A stretch of DNA of 64,000 nucleotides from an uncultured Ruthenibacterium sp. (lineage in GTDB: Bacteria; Bacillota; Clostridia; Oscillospirales; Ruminococcaceae): assembly GCA_944386565.1 (NCBI GenBank), contig CALXBO010000001.1, forward strand, positions 1-64,000, written 5' to 3'. A program made the translations under genes and the position numbers. A model generated the notes under the pieces. That model was not told the DNA's origin. It saw only the letters and a list, made by a program, of their open reading frames with translations, and did not search any database. Positions 33,175-41,835 of the stretch are shown piece after piece. Each line of letters opens with the position of its first letter. Within the stretch, counting starts at the first letter, position 1.

Positions 33175-35103
33175 TTATTGATTCTGTTCTTTCGTGTAGT
33201 TCAGCAGTCCGCCCGCGCGGATGACCTTCGCCTGACGCTCGCTGATGTCGCACACGAGCTCCGCGGTCTCGCCCTGCGCGTTCTTCAGGGTGATCGTTCC
33301 GCCTTCGAGTCCGGCAAACACATTTTCGAGACGAAGCGTGTCACCCAGAGCAAACTTGTCGTAGTCGGCCGCGTCCTTGAATTCCAGCGGCAGAATGCCG
33401 GCGTTCACGAGGTTTGCCTTGTGGATGCGGGCAAAGCTCTTGGCGATGACGGCGCGGATGCCGAGATACAGAGGGACGAGCGCCGCATGCTCACGGCTCG
33501 AGCCCTGACCGTAGTTGGCGCCGCCGAGAATGAAGCCGCCGTCGGCCGCCATGGCGCGGGCGGGGAACTCGGGATCGCACACCTCGAAGCAGTAGTTGGC
33601 GAGGTGGGGAATGTTGGAGCGGTAGGGCAGGATCTTGCTGCCGGCCGGCATGATGTGGTCGGTGGTGATGTTGTCGCCGACTTTCAGCAGGCAGGGGAGC
33701 TCCATCACGTCATCCACAGGAATCGCCTGCGGAAGCGGCTTGATGTTCGGCCCGCGCAGGACCTCCACCTTGTCCGCTTCCTCGGCGGGAGCGGGCAGGT
33801 CGACCATATTGTCGTTGATGGGGAAGTGCTCGGGCATTGCAATCGGGGCGTCGATGGGAAGCGTGCGGGGATCGGTGAAGTAACCGGTCAGGCAGCTTGC
33901 GGCGGCCGTCTCCGGGCTCACCAGATACACGCTTGCGTCGCGCGTGCCGCTGCGCCCCTCAAAGTTGCGGTTGAACGTGCGCAGGGATACGCCCGCGGAA
34001 TTGGGGCTCTGCCCCATGCCGATGCACGGGCCGCACGCAGATTCGAGAATGCGGGCGCCTGCGTTGAGCAGGTCGGCCAGAGCGCCGTTCTCGGAGAGCA
34101 TCGCAAGAACCTGACGGGAGCCCGGCGCGATGGCAAGGCTCACATCGGGGCTGACGGTCTTGCCCTTGAGCATTTTTGCGACCGTCATCAGATCGGTGTA
34201 GCTGGAGTTCGTGCAGCTGCCGATGCAGACCTGATCCACTTTGGTCATCGCAAGGCTGCGCACGGGTTTGACGTTGTCCGGGCTGTGCGGGCACGCGGCC
34301 AGCGGTTCGAGCGAGGACAGGTCGATCTCAAGGATCTCGTCGTACTCGGCGTCCGGGTCGGAGCTCAGCTCCACGTAATCCTCCTCGCGGCCCTGCGCCT
34401 TGAGGAATGCGTGCGTCACTTCATCGGAGGGGAAGATGCTCGTCGTTGCGCCGAGCTCCGCGCCCATGTTCGTGATCGTGGCGCGCTGCGGGACGCTCAG
34501 CGTTTTCACGCCCTCGCCGCCGTACTCGATGATCTTGCCGACACCGCCCTTGACGCTCAGCACACGGAGCACTTCGAGGATGACGTCTTTTGCGGACACC
34601 ATCGGGGGAAGTGCGCCCGTCAGCTTGACGAGCGTCATCTTCGGATAGGGGATGTAATACGCGCCGCCGCCCATGGCGACCGCAACGTCCAGACCGCCCG
34701 CACCCATCGCCAGCGCGCCGATGCCGCCGGCCGTGGGGGTGTGGCTGTCCGAACCGATCAGCGTTTTGCCGGGTTTGGCAAAGCGCTCCAGATGCACCTG
34801 ATGGCAGATGCCGTTGCCGGGGCGGGAATACCGCACGCCGATCTTCTTGGCGATCGTGCGGATGAAGCGGTGGTCGTCGGCGTTCATAAAGCCGCTCTGG
34901 AGCGTGTTGTGGTCGATGTAAGCGACGGACAGTTCCGTCTTGACGCGGGGAATCCCCATGGCCTCATACTCGAGATATGCCATCGTGCCGGTGGCGTCCT
35001 GCGTCAGAGTCTGGTCAATGCGCAGACCGACTTCGCAGCCGGGGGCTGCCGTGCCATCCACAAGATGGGCGTCAATGATCTTTTGAGCAATCGTCTTTCC
35101 CAT
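33175..35103 (-). CDS. acn: Aconitate hydratase (short clostridial form)
   Basis: 642 residues; isomerises citrate to isocitrate with a [4Fe-4S] cluster. Cluster ligands are in VCIGSCTNSSYTDL and SACGPCIGMGQSP. DSHTPTAGGIGALAMGAGG and the swivel-domain GANYGQGSSREHAALVP are conserved. It lacks the extra length of the 890-residue AcnA. GGAGG 9 nt upstream sets the start at 35103. First gene of acn-icd-rex. Confidence 0.95.
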   Translation of the reverse strand: MGKTIAQKIIDAHLVDGTAAPGCEVGLRIDQTLTQDATGTMAYLEYEAMGIPRVKTELSVAYIDHNTLQSGFMNADDHRFIRTIAKKIGVRYSRPGNGICHQVHLERFAKPGKTLIGSDSHTPTAGGIGALAMGAGGLDVAVAMGGGAYYIPYPKMTLVKLTGALPPMVSAKDVILEVLRVLSVKGGVGKIIEYGGEGVKTLSVPQRATITNMGAELGATTSIFPSDEVTHAFLKAQGREEDYVELSSDPDAEYDEILEIDLSSLEPLAACPHSPDNVKPVRSLAMTKVDQVCIGSCTNSSYTDLMTVAKMLKGKTVSPDVSLAIAPGSRQVLAMLSENGALADLLNAGARILESACGPCIGMGQSPNSAGVSLRTFNRNFEGRSGTRDASVYLVSPETAAASCLTGYFTDPRTLPIDAPIAMPEHFPINDNMVDLPAPAEEADKVEVLRGPNIKPLPQAIPVDDVMELPCLLKVGDNITTDHIMPAGSKILPYRSNIPHLANYCFEVCDPEFPARAMAADGGFILGGANYGQGSSREHAALVPLYLGIRAVIAKSFARIHKANLVNAGILPLEFKDAADYDKFALGDTLRLENVFAGLEGGTITLKNAQGETAELVCDISERQAKVIRAGGLLNYTKEQNQ

Positions 35104-35175
35104 ATCTGTACCTCCTTGAATGTGCGTATGGCGCACGGAATATTTACCTTATATTTATTTATAGTACCTTGCATT

Positions 35176-35204
35176 ATCATACCTTTTTTTCATGCTATTG
35201 TCAA
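35176..35204 (-). promoter_or_regulatory. Promoter of acn-icd-rex
   Basis: On the minus strand a perfect TTGACA, 17-bp spacer, TATGAT. Transcription would begin near 35168, leaving a 65-nt leader. Confidence 0.85.
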
Positions 35205-35233
35205 ATAAATAACGTCTGACTGTACGGAAAGTT

Positions 35234-35250
35234 TTGTGCATATTGCGCAA
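35234..35250. promoter_or_regulatory. Near-perfect dyad upstream of tepA
   Basis: TTGTGCA-TAT-TGCGCAA (one mismatch) sits in the acn-tepA divergent region, 49 bp before tepA. It resembles a regulator operator. It differs from the usual Rex site in the central bases. Confidence 0.35.
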
Positions 35251-35298
35251 TTTTCGGGACAGGATACTGGAAAGACAACGAAGAAAGGATGAGAAATT

Positions 35299-36012
35299 AT
35301 GGCGTCGAAACAGGCGAAGCCGGATGTGAGACAGCGGGATGAGCAGGAGGACGGGAGCTGGGATTCCATCGTGGAAACGGGTTCGGTGCTGCGGACAAAA
35401 GGCCGTCATGCGATTCATTGCCTGACGGTAGTAGGGCAGATCGAAGGCCACTCGCTCGCTCCGCAGAGCCAGAAGACGACGAAGTACGAACACGTCATTC
35501 CGCAGCTTGTGGCCGTGCAGGAGGACCCGGACACGGAGGCGCTTCTGGTGATTCTCAACACGGTCGGCGGCGATGTGGAGGCGGGGCTTGCGCTGGCCGA
35601 GCTGATCGCGGGCGTGACCAAGCCCTCCGCGACGCTCGTGCTGGGCGGCGGCCATTCCATCGGCATTCCGCTGGCGGTCTCGGCGCGGCGCAGTTTCATC
35701 GTTCCGACAGCGACGATGACCGTGCACCCGGTCCGCCATTCGGGCCTTGTGCTGGGGGTCCCGCAGACACTGCGCTACTTTGAGCAGATGCAGCAGCGCA
35801 TCACCGGGTTCGTGGCGAGCCATTCGTCCATCACGGAGGAGCGCTTCACCCAGCTGATGATGCACACGGGAGAACTGGTGATGGACGTCGGCAGTGTGCT
35901 CGACGGAGAGGCCGCCGTGCGCGAGGGGCTGATCGACGAGCTCGGCGGACTCGGTGACGCGCTGGCCTATCTCTACCGCGAGCTGGAAAGCGGACGCAAA
36001 AGCAGAAAATGA
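35299..36012 (+). CDS. tepA: ClpP-like protease TepA (translocation-enhancing peptidase family)
   Basis: 237 residues; cytosolic ClpP-fold serine peptidase. The nucleophile lies in LGGGHSIGIPLAVSA, the His in MTVHPVRHSG, and the handle region ends in EGLIDELGGLGDAL. The N-terminal 45 residues are charged and variable. AAAGGATGAG precedes the ATG. As in Bacillus, it lies just before the SpoIIIE/FtsK gene; ylzJ is missing between them. Confidence 0.9.
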   Translation: MASKQAKPDVRQRDEQEDGSWDSIVETGSVLRTKGRHAIHCLTVVGQIEGHSLAPQSQKTTKYEHVIPQLVAVQEDPDTEALLVILNTVGGDVEAGLALAELIAGVTKPSATLVLGGGHSIGIPLAVSARRSFIVPTATMTVHPVRHSGLVLGVPQTLRYFEQMQQRITGFVASHSSITEERFTQLMMHTGELVMDVGSVLDGEAAVREGLIDELGGLGDALAYLYRELESGRKSRK

Positions 36013-36026
36013 CAGGCAAAATGCGT

Positions 36027-36055
36027 TTTACAAACAGGCCGCAATGTGCTATACT
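36027..36055 (+). promoter_or_regulatory. Promoter of ftsK
   Basis: TTTACA, 17-bp spacer, TATACT with a TGC extension. A 7-bp hairpin (GTTCCGC with GCGGAAC, 36085-36104) lies in the leader. Confidence 0.75.
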
Positions 36056-36123
36056 GACACCGTATCGCAAATGACAAAAAACGCGTTCCGCACCTTGGCG
36101 GAACGGTCTGACAGGGTGGAACT

Positions 36124-38727
36124 ATGGCATCAAAACGCAAGACCTCGACCGCCGCAAAGCGCGGCGGTTCCCACGCGGCAAAGTCCAGAAAACGGGCGAA
36201 GCCGCGTCCTGATATGGACGAAAAGTGGAGCATTTTACTCTTCGGCGCGGGCATCGCGGTGCTCGCCCTTACTTATGTGCCCGGCTCGGAGGGCTGGGCG
36301 TGGGTCCGGACAAATATCCTGTTCGGCCTGTTCGGCGTCTCCGCGTACCTTCTCGGGCCGCTCATGCTGTATGCGGCCACGCTTGTCGCCATGCGGCGGC
36401 CGGTCTACGGCGCGATGGCGAAGGGCGCGCTTCTGATGGCGCTTGTGTCGGGCGCGTTCCTCGTATTTTCCAAAACGGACATGTCCGGCCACAACTTCTC
36501 CACGGGAATTCCCGCGCTGTTTGCCACGGGGGCTGTGCCGTGGGGGCTCGGGGGCGGCGTGCTCTCGGCTCTGTTCGGATGGACGCTGCTGGCGCTGTGC
36601 GGCCGCCCCGGCGCAAACATCCTTCTGGTGATTTTTGTGATCATCGGCGTGATGCTCCTGACGGGGTGCACGCCGGCTCACATCTACTATTTCCTCTCCA
36701 AGCGCGCGTCGGGCGCCAAGGACAGCCTGCGTGAGAACGCGGCGGTGCGCGCCGAGCAGCGCGCGGTGCGCAATGCGGAGCGTGAGCTGAGGATCGAAGC
36801 AGAACGTGCGGCGCGGGAGGAAGCACAGCGCATGGCAGCGCAGCAGCAGACGGCGCAGATCGACGAAGACGCGTTTGCGCGCGCCAAAGCGGCGCATGAA
36901 GCGCCGGACACCCGCGCGCCGTTCGATATCGATCTCGGCCCCGACCTCCCGATGGAGCACGCGACCGGCCAGTCCGTGGAAAAAGCGGTCATCGGTCCGG
37001 GCGGTACATTCGGTCTGGATGCGCTCAATGAGCTGGCAGCGGAGCATGCGGCACAGTCCGCGCCTTCCGCAGCGGAGGCGATGGCCGCATCCGCTGCGGC
37101 GGAACCCGTTCCGGCTCCGGACGCAGCCGACGCGCAGCTGCCGCTGCCCGCCGAACCGGAGGAAGAGAGCGCGCCTTCGCTCGATTCCATTGTAGCAAAA
37201 GCGGCCGGAACGCCGACGGCGGTTCCGTCCCGGACGGCTCCGGAGGAGCAGCAGGCCGAGCAGGCGGGCTATGCCTATCCGCCGCTGAGCCTGTTTCAGA
37301 AGCAGAAGCCGGACGACGTCGAGGGCGTTCAGGAGGAGCTGCGCACGAACGCGGAACTCCTCGTCAAGACCCTCTCCAGCTTCGGCGTGCAGACGCGCAT
37401 TCTCGACATCAGCCGCGGCCCGTCCGTCACGCGCTATGAGCTCCAGCCGCTCGCCGGCGTGAAGATCAGCCGCATCACGGGCCTTGCCGACGATATTGCC
37501 CTTAATCTTGCGGCCACGGGCGTGCGCATCGAAGCGCCGATCCCCGGCAAAGCCGCGGTGGGCGTTGAGATCCCGAACAAGCACCGGACGGTCGTCACCA
37601 TCCGCAGCATTTTCGAATCGCCCGAATTCACCCAGAGCCGCGCGCCGCTCACATTTGCGCTCGGCATGGATATCGCGGGCAAGTGTCAGGTGGGCAATCT
37701 CGCCAAGATGCCGCACCTTCTCATCGCGGGCACGACGGGCTCCGGTAAATCCGTGTGCACCAACTCCATCATCATGAGTATGCTGTACCGGTGTTCGCCG
37801 GATACGCTGCGCCTGATGCTGATTGACCCGAAAATGGTCGAATTTGCGCAGTATAACGGCATTCCGCACCTGCTGATGCCGGTCGTCACCGAGCCGCGCA
37901 AAGCGGCGGGCGCACTCGGCTCTGCCGTGGCGGAGATGGAGAAACGCTACCGCCTTCTGGCCGACAACGGCGTGCCGAACATCGAGGAGTACAACGCGCT
38001 CGCGGAGACGAACGACACGCTTGAGAAGATGCCGTATATCGTCATTGTCATCGACGAGCTGGCCGACCTGATGATGGTGGCCGGAAAAGAAGTCGAGGAT
38101 TATATCTGCCGCATCGCGCAGAAGGCGCGCGCCGCGGGCATGCACCTCGTCATCGCCACGCAGCGCCCGTCGGTCGATGTTATCACCGGCCTGATCAAGG
38201 CGAACATCCCCTCGCGCATCGGTCTGTCCGTCATGAGCCAGGTCGACAGCCGCACCATCCTCGACACGGGCGGCGCGGAGAAAATGCTGGGCAACGGCGA
38301 CATGCTGTACAAGCCGGTCGGCGTGAACAATCCCATCCGTGTACAGGGCACGTTTGTGCGCTCGGCGGAAATTCATGCCGTCATCGACTTCCTGAAAAAG
38401 CACTCCGGTGCGGATTACGATGAGGCGATGATCGCCGAGATGGAAAAGCGCGCCGCGCCTGAAAAGAGCGGCGATGACGCTTCCGACGGCGGCGACCGCG
38501 ACCCGATGTTCGACACGGCCGTCGAAACGGTCATCGAGGCGGGACAGGCGTCCACCAGCTTCTTGCAGCGCCGCTGCAAGCTGGGCTATTCCCGCGCCGC
38601 ACGCATCATGGACGAAATGGAACAGATGGGTATCATCGGCCCGTCGGAAGGTTCGAAACCCCGTCAGGTGCTGATCTCGCGCCAGCAGTGGATCGAAATG
38701 ATGATGGCGGGAAGCAGCGAAGAGTAA
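36124..38727 (+). CDS. ftsK: DNA translocase FtsK/SpoIIIE
   Basis: 867 residues. A basic N-terminus and four or five membrane helices (residues about 35-190) are followed by an Ala/Glu-rich linker (about 200-390), the RecA-like motor with Walker A GTTGSGKS (about 537) and Walker B IVIVIDELADLM (about 640), and a C-terminal winged-helix gamma domain (STSFLQRRCKLGYSRAARIMDEME) that reads KOPS/SRS sequences. It pumps chromosome DNA at the division or sporulation septum. The tepA neighbour favours SpoIIIE, but the two subtypes cannot be split by sequence inspection alone. Confidence 0.96.
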   Translation: MASKRKTSTAAKRGGSHAAKSRKRAKPRPDMDEKWSILLFGAGIAVLALTYVPGSEGWAWVRTNILFGLFGVSAYLLGPLMLYAATLVAMRRPVYGAMAKGALLMALVSGAFLVFSKTDMSGHNFSTGIPALFATGAVPWGLGGGVLSALFGWTLLALCGRPGANILLVIFVIIGVMLLTGCTPAHIYYFLSKRASGAKDSLRENAAVRAEQRAVRNAERELRIEAERAAREEAQRMAAQQQTAQIDEDAFARAKAAHEAPDTRAPFDIDLGPDLPMEHATGQSVEKAVIGPGGTFGLDALNELAAEHAAQSAPSAAEAMAASAAAEPVPAPDAADAQLPLPAEPEEESAPSLDSIVAKAAGTPTAVPSRTAPEEQQAEQAGYAYPPLSLFQKQKPDDVEGVQEELRTNAELLVKTLSSFGVQTRILDISRGPSVTRYELQPLAGVKISRITGLADDIALNLAATGVRIEAPIPGKAAVGVEIPNKHRTVVTIRSIFESPEFTQSRAPLTFALGMDIAGKCQVGNLAKMPHLLIAGTTGSGKSVCTNSIIMSMLYRCSPDTLRLMLIDPKMVEFAQYNGIPHLLMPVVTEPRKAAGALGSAVAEMEKRYRLLADNGVPNIEEYNALAETNDTLEKMPYIVIVIDELADLMMVAGKEVEDYICRIAQKARAAGMHLVIATQRPSVDVITGLIKANIPSRIGLSVMSQVDSRTILDTGGAEKMLGNGDMLYKPVGVNNPIRVQGTFVRSAEIHAVIDFLKKHSGADYDEAMIAEMEKRAAPEKSGDDASDGGDRDPMFDTAVETVIEAGQASTSFLQRRCKLGYSRAARIMDEMEQMGIIGPSEGSKPRQVLISRQQWIEMMMAGSSEE

Positions 38728-38734
38728 ACCGATG

Positions 38735-38767
38735 CAGGGGCAGCCGTTCGGCTCGCCCCTGTTTTTG
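38735..38767 (+). terminator. Terminator after ftsK
   Basis: CAGGGGC with GCCCCTG around a loop that itself can pair (AGCCG/CGGCT), then TTTTTG. The ribosome binding site of the next gene begins about 5 nt later. Confidence 0.85.
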
Positions 38768-38783
38768 AAACAAAGGAGAAATT

Positions 38784-40673
38784 ATGCAAGAGGGCTTTCT
38801 GCCGCTGTGCCGTGCTGACGCCGAAGAGCGCGGCTGGCATTATGTGGACTGTGTCGTCGTCACGGGCGACGCGTACATTGATCACCCCAGCTTTGGCGCG
38901 GCCATCATCAGCCGTGTGCTGGAAGCGGAGGGATACCGCGTCGGCATCATCAGCCAGCCGGATTTCACCACCTGCGAGAGCATGCGCGAGTACGGCCGCC
39001 CGCGCCTCGGATTCTTCATCGGCGGCGGCAACGTCGACAGCATGGTGGCGCATTACTCCGTGGCAAAGAGACGGCGCGAGCACGACGAATACACGCCGGG
39101 CGGCGTGACGGGCAAGCGCCCCGACCGCTGCGCGACAGTCTACACGCGTCTCGCGAAAGAAGCGTATCCGGACGTCCCGGTCATTCTCGGCGGGCTTGAG
39201 GCGTCCTTGCGGCGGTTTGCGCATTACGACTACTGGACAGATTCCGTGATGGCGAGCATTCTCGAGCAGAGCGGCGCGGATATCGTCTCGTACGGCATGG
39301 GCGAGCACCAGACGCGCGAGATCGCGCGCCGTCTCGCGGCCGGAGAAGACGTGAAAAGCATCACGGACGTCGCCGGGACGTGTTATCTGACGGATTTTGC
39401 GGGCCTGCCCGCGTCCTACGCGGAGTGCGCATCGCTCGCGAAGGTCACGGCCGACAAAACGGCGTACGCCCGCGCCTGCCGCATCCAGATGGACAATCAG
39501 GACTGCGTGGTGGGCAAGACTCTCGTGCAGAAGCAGAGCGAGCGGTATCTGGTGCAGAATCCGCCCGCGACGCCGCTGACGCGCCGCGAACTCGATGAGG
39601 TGTACGCGCTGCCCTTTACCCGCCGGGTGCATCCTTCGTACGATAAATTCGGTGGCGTTCCGGCCATCGAGGAAGTGGAGTTTTCCATCATCCAGAACCG
39701 CGGCTGTTTCGGCGGCTGCAACTTCTGCGCCATCACGATGCATCAGGGAAGACGCGTGACGAGCCGCAGTGCCGACAGCGTTGTGCACGAGGCGGAACTG
39801 CTGACGAAGATGCCGGGGTTCAAGGGCTACATCCACGACGTCGGCGGCCCGACGGCGAACTTCCGCCTGCCGAGCTGCGGCCGTCAGATGACGAAGGGAA
39901 TCTGCGGCGGGGGAAAGCACTGCCTCGCTCCCACGCCGTGTGAAAACCTGATCGTCGATCACTCCGAATACCTCGGTATCCTGCGCCGCATCCGCGCGCT
40001 GCCGGGCGTGAAGAAAGTGTTTATCCGATCGGGAATCCGGTACGACTACCTCATCCGCGACAAGGACGAGACGTTTTTCCGGGAGCTGGTGCAGCACCAC
40101 ATCAGCGGCCAGCTGAAAGTCGCTCCGGAACACTGCGCGCCGAACACGCTGCGCTGTATGGGAAAGCCGCCTGTTGAGGTGTACAACAAATTCACGAAGC
40201 GCTTTTATGAACTCACGAAGCAGGCGGGCAAAAAACAGTATCTCGTGCCGTATCTGATGTCGAGTCATCCGGGCAGCACGCTGAAAGACGCGGTCATTCT
40301 GGCTGAATATCTTTACAAGAACAACGTCCGCCCCGAACAGGTGCAGGACTTCTATCCGACGCCGGGCACGGTGTCAACCTGCATGTATTACACGGGTCTC
40401 GATCCCTATACGCTCAAACCGGTATATGTCGCGCGCGACCCGGAGGAAAAAGCGCTTCAGCGCGCACTTTTGCAGTATTATGACCCGAAGAACGCGGCGA
40501 AGGTCCGCAAGGCGCTCCGTCTGGTCCACCGGGAAGACCTGATCCCGGTCCTGACGGCGCCGGGGCGGCGTGAGCCGCAGACGAAGGGGACAGCGTCATG
40601 GAACACGAAAAAGCCCGCCGCACGTCCGGCCGCGGCAAAAAAGGGAAGAGCCGGCTCGTCAAAGCGGCGCTGA
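38784..40673 (+). CDS. YgiQ family radical SAM protein
   Basis: 629 residues; cytosolic [4Fe-4S] radical SAM protein. The cluster motif NRGCFGGCNFCAI (CxxxCxxC) lies near residue 310 after an N-terminal domain with FIGGGNVDSMVAHY and VILGGLEASLRRFAHYDYW. The central GPTANFRLPSC and the Cys-rich ICGGGKHCLAPTPC segment are family features. The C-terminal 30 residues are Lys/Ala/Arg-rich and overlap the next gene. AAAGGAG site. Its reaction is unknown. Confidence 0.92.
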   Translation: MQEGFLPLCRADAEERGWHYVDCVVVTGDAYIDHPSFGAAIISRVLEAEGYRVGIISQPDFTTCESMREYGRPRLGFFIGGGNVDSMVAHYSVAKRRREHDEYTPGGVTGKRPDRCATVYTRLAKEAYPDVPVILGGLEASLRRFAHYDYWTDSVMASILEQSGADIVSYGMGEHQTREIARRLAAGEDVKSITDVAGTCYLTDFAGLPASYAECASLAKVTADKTAYARACRIQMDNQDCVVGKTLVQKQSERYLVQNPPATPLTRRELDEVYALPFTRRVHPSYDKFGGVPAIEEVEFSIIQNRGCFGGCNFCAITMHQGRRVTSRSADSVVHEAELLTKMPGFKGYIHDVGGPTANFRLPSCGRQMTKGICGGGKHCLAPTPCENLIVDHSEYLGILRRIRALPGVKKVFIRSGIRYDYLIRDKDETFFRELVQHHISGQLKVAPEHCAPNTLRCMGKPPVEVYNKFTKRFYELTKQAGKKQYLVPYLMSSHPGSTLKDAVILAEYLYKNNVRPEQVQDFYPTPGTVSTCMYYTGLDPYTLKPVYVARDPEEKALQRALLQYYDPKNAAKVRKALRLVHREDLIPVLTAPGRREPQTKGTASWNTKKPAARPAAAKKGRAGSSKRR

Positions 40674-41542
40674 CAGCACTGCTTCTGTCCGCACTGTGCG
40701 CGGCCGCTTACCTGAGCGGAACGCCGCTCGGCTTCCGCGCGCATGCGCTCGATACGCCGGACGGCGTTTCCGCGGTGCATTTCATCGACGTGGGACAGGG
40801 CGCGGCGGCGCTTCTGTGCTGTGAGGGACAGTTTGCGCTTGTCGACACGGGAACGCAGCAGTCGAGAGAAGAGCTGGTGTCCTACCTGCAGACGGCGGGC
40901 GTCGAAACACTCGATTATGTGTTTCTCAGTCATCCGCACGACGACCACGCGGGCGGCCTGTCTGCTGTGCTGGATTTCTTTGAGGTCGGAACTGTTGTGC
41001 TGCCGCGGGAAACGCCGGACGGAGAAGCTCCCGAACCGCTCGCGCAGGAGGCCATGGAGCGCATCGAACGGGAAGGCGTCCCATGCGTCCGGGCAAAGGA
41101 AGGCGATTCGTTCCCGCTGGGCAGCGGCGCCGTTACCGTGCTCTCCACCGGAGTGCCCGGCAGCGATGCAAACGACGCCAGCACCGTGCTCCGGTTCGAA
41201 GCCCCGGAATTTTCATGCCTGTTTCCGGGCGACGCGCAGGAAGATGAGATTTTGTCGCTCATCCGGTCGTTTACGGACGTTTCAGCCGATGTCTACGCCG
41301 TGGCGCACCACGGTGCGGAGTCCGGCGCGGACCTTGCATTTTTGCAGCGGGTCGGCGCACAGGTCGCGGTGATCTCCTGCGGGCGCGGCAATACATTCGG
41401 TCATCCGAATGCGGAGACGCTGGCGCGGCTCGATCTGATCGGCGCGCAGACGGAGCGCACCGACGAGAGCGGCTCGGTGGCGGTGTTCAGGGACAGTTCG
41501 GGAGGACTGTGCGTATTGAGAGAAAAGGAGGCTGCGTCATGA
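40598..41542 (+). CDS. ComEC-like metallo-beta-lactamase fold hydrolase, membrane anchored
   Basis: 314 residues. A basic N-terminus and one hydrophobic helix (about 23-43) export or anchor it; the MBL domain follows with FIDVGQGAAALL, the metal motif SHPHDDHAGG, and later FPGDAQEDEI and AVAHHGAESG. It matches the C-terminal domain of ComEC/Rec2, which degrades DNA in competence, but without the channel. Its start lies 76 nt inside the YgiQ gene, with AAGGGGA 8 nt upstream. The next gene is coupled by ATGA. Confidence 0.88.
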   Translation: MEHEKARRTSGRGKKGKSRLVKAALTALLLSALCAAAYLSGTPLGFRAHALDTPDGVSAVHFIDVGQGAAALLCCEGQFALVDTGTQQSREELVSYLQTAGVETLDYVFLSHPHDDHAGGLSAVLDFFEVGTVVLPRETPDGEAPEPLAQEAMERIEREGVPCVRAKEGDSFPLGSGAVTVLSTGVPGSDANDASTVLRFEAPEFSCLFPGDAQEDEILSLIRSFTDVSADVYAVAHHGAESGADLAFLQRVGAQVAVISCGRGNTFGHPNAETLARLDLIGAQTERTDESGSVAVFRDSSGGLCVLREKEAAS

Positions 41543-41772
41543 AGCATTATTTTATCGGACAGTTTCGCTGGGGCGTGGCCCATCTCGTGGCGGACGACGA
41601 GTCAATTCTGACGGTCGACGCTTCTGCGATCCCGGACGGTATGCAAGAGGGGGCGGACGTCTGTCTGCAGGACGGCCGTTTCTGCCTTTGCCCCGAAAGG
41701 GAAGCGCACCGGGCCGATCTGTTCCGCACAATCCGCGCGGCGATCAACGATTCCGATCCGGACACGCCGTAA
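41539..41772 (+). CDS. DUF3006-like small protein
   Basis: 77 residues, beta-rich, cytosolic. FRWGVAHLVADDESILTVDASAIPDGMQEG-type spacing and the C-terminal REAHRADLFRTI helix match DUF3006, a family found next to ComEC-like MBL proteins. Its ATG overlaps the stop of the MBL gene, with AAAGGAG upstream. Function unknown; probably a partner of the MBL protein. Confidence 0.7.
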   Translation: MKHYFIGQFRWGVAHLVADDESILTVDASAIPDGMQEGADVCLQDGRFCLCPEREAHRADLFRTIRAAINDSDPDTP

Positions 41773-41785
41773 ACAGGATCAAGAA

Positions 41786-41835
41786 AAAAGAGCGTTTTCA
41801 CACCGGAGAGAAGTCCGGTTGAAAACGCTCTTTTA
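41786..41835. terminator. Bidirectional terminator between DUF3006 gene and C39 peptidase
   Basis: A long stem AAAAGAGCGTTTTCA with its complement, extended by ACCGG/CCGGT, with A- and T-runs at the base. Confidence 0.9.

Noticed and set aside
33178-35208. 676-codon plus-strand frame opposite acn
   Set aside because: A shadow of aconitase; no binding site and no family motif.
36235-38403. 722-codon minus-strand frame opposite ftsK
   Set aside because: A shadow of ftsK with the same biased composition; ftsK has full family motifs.
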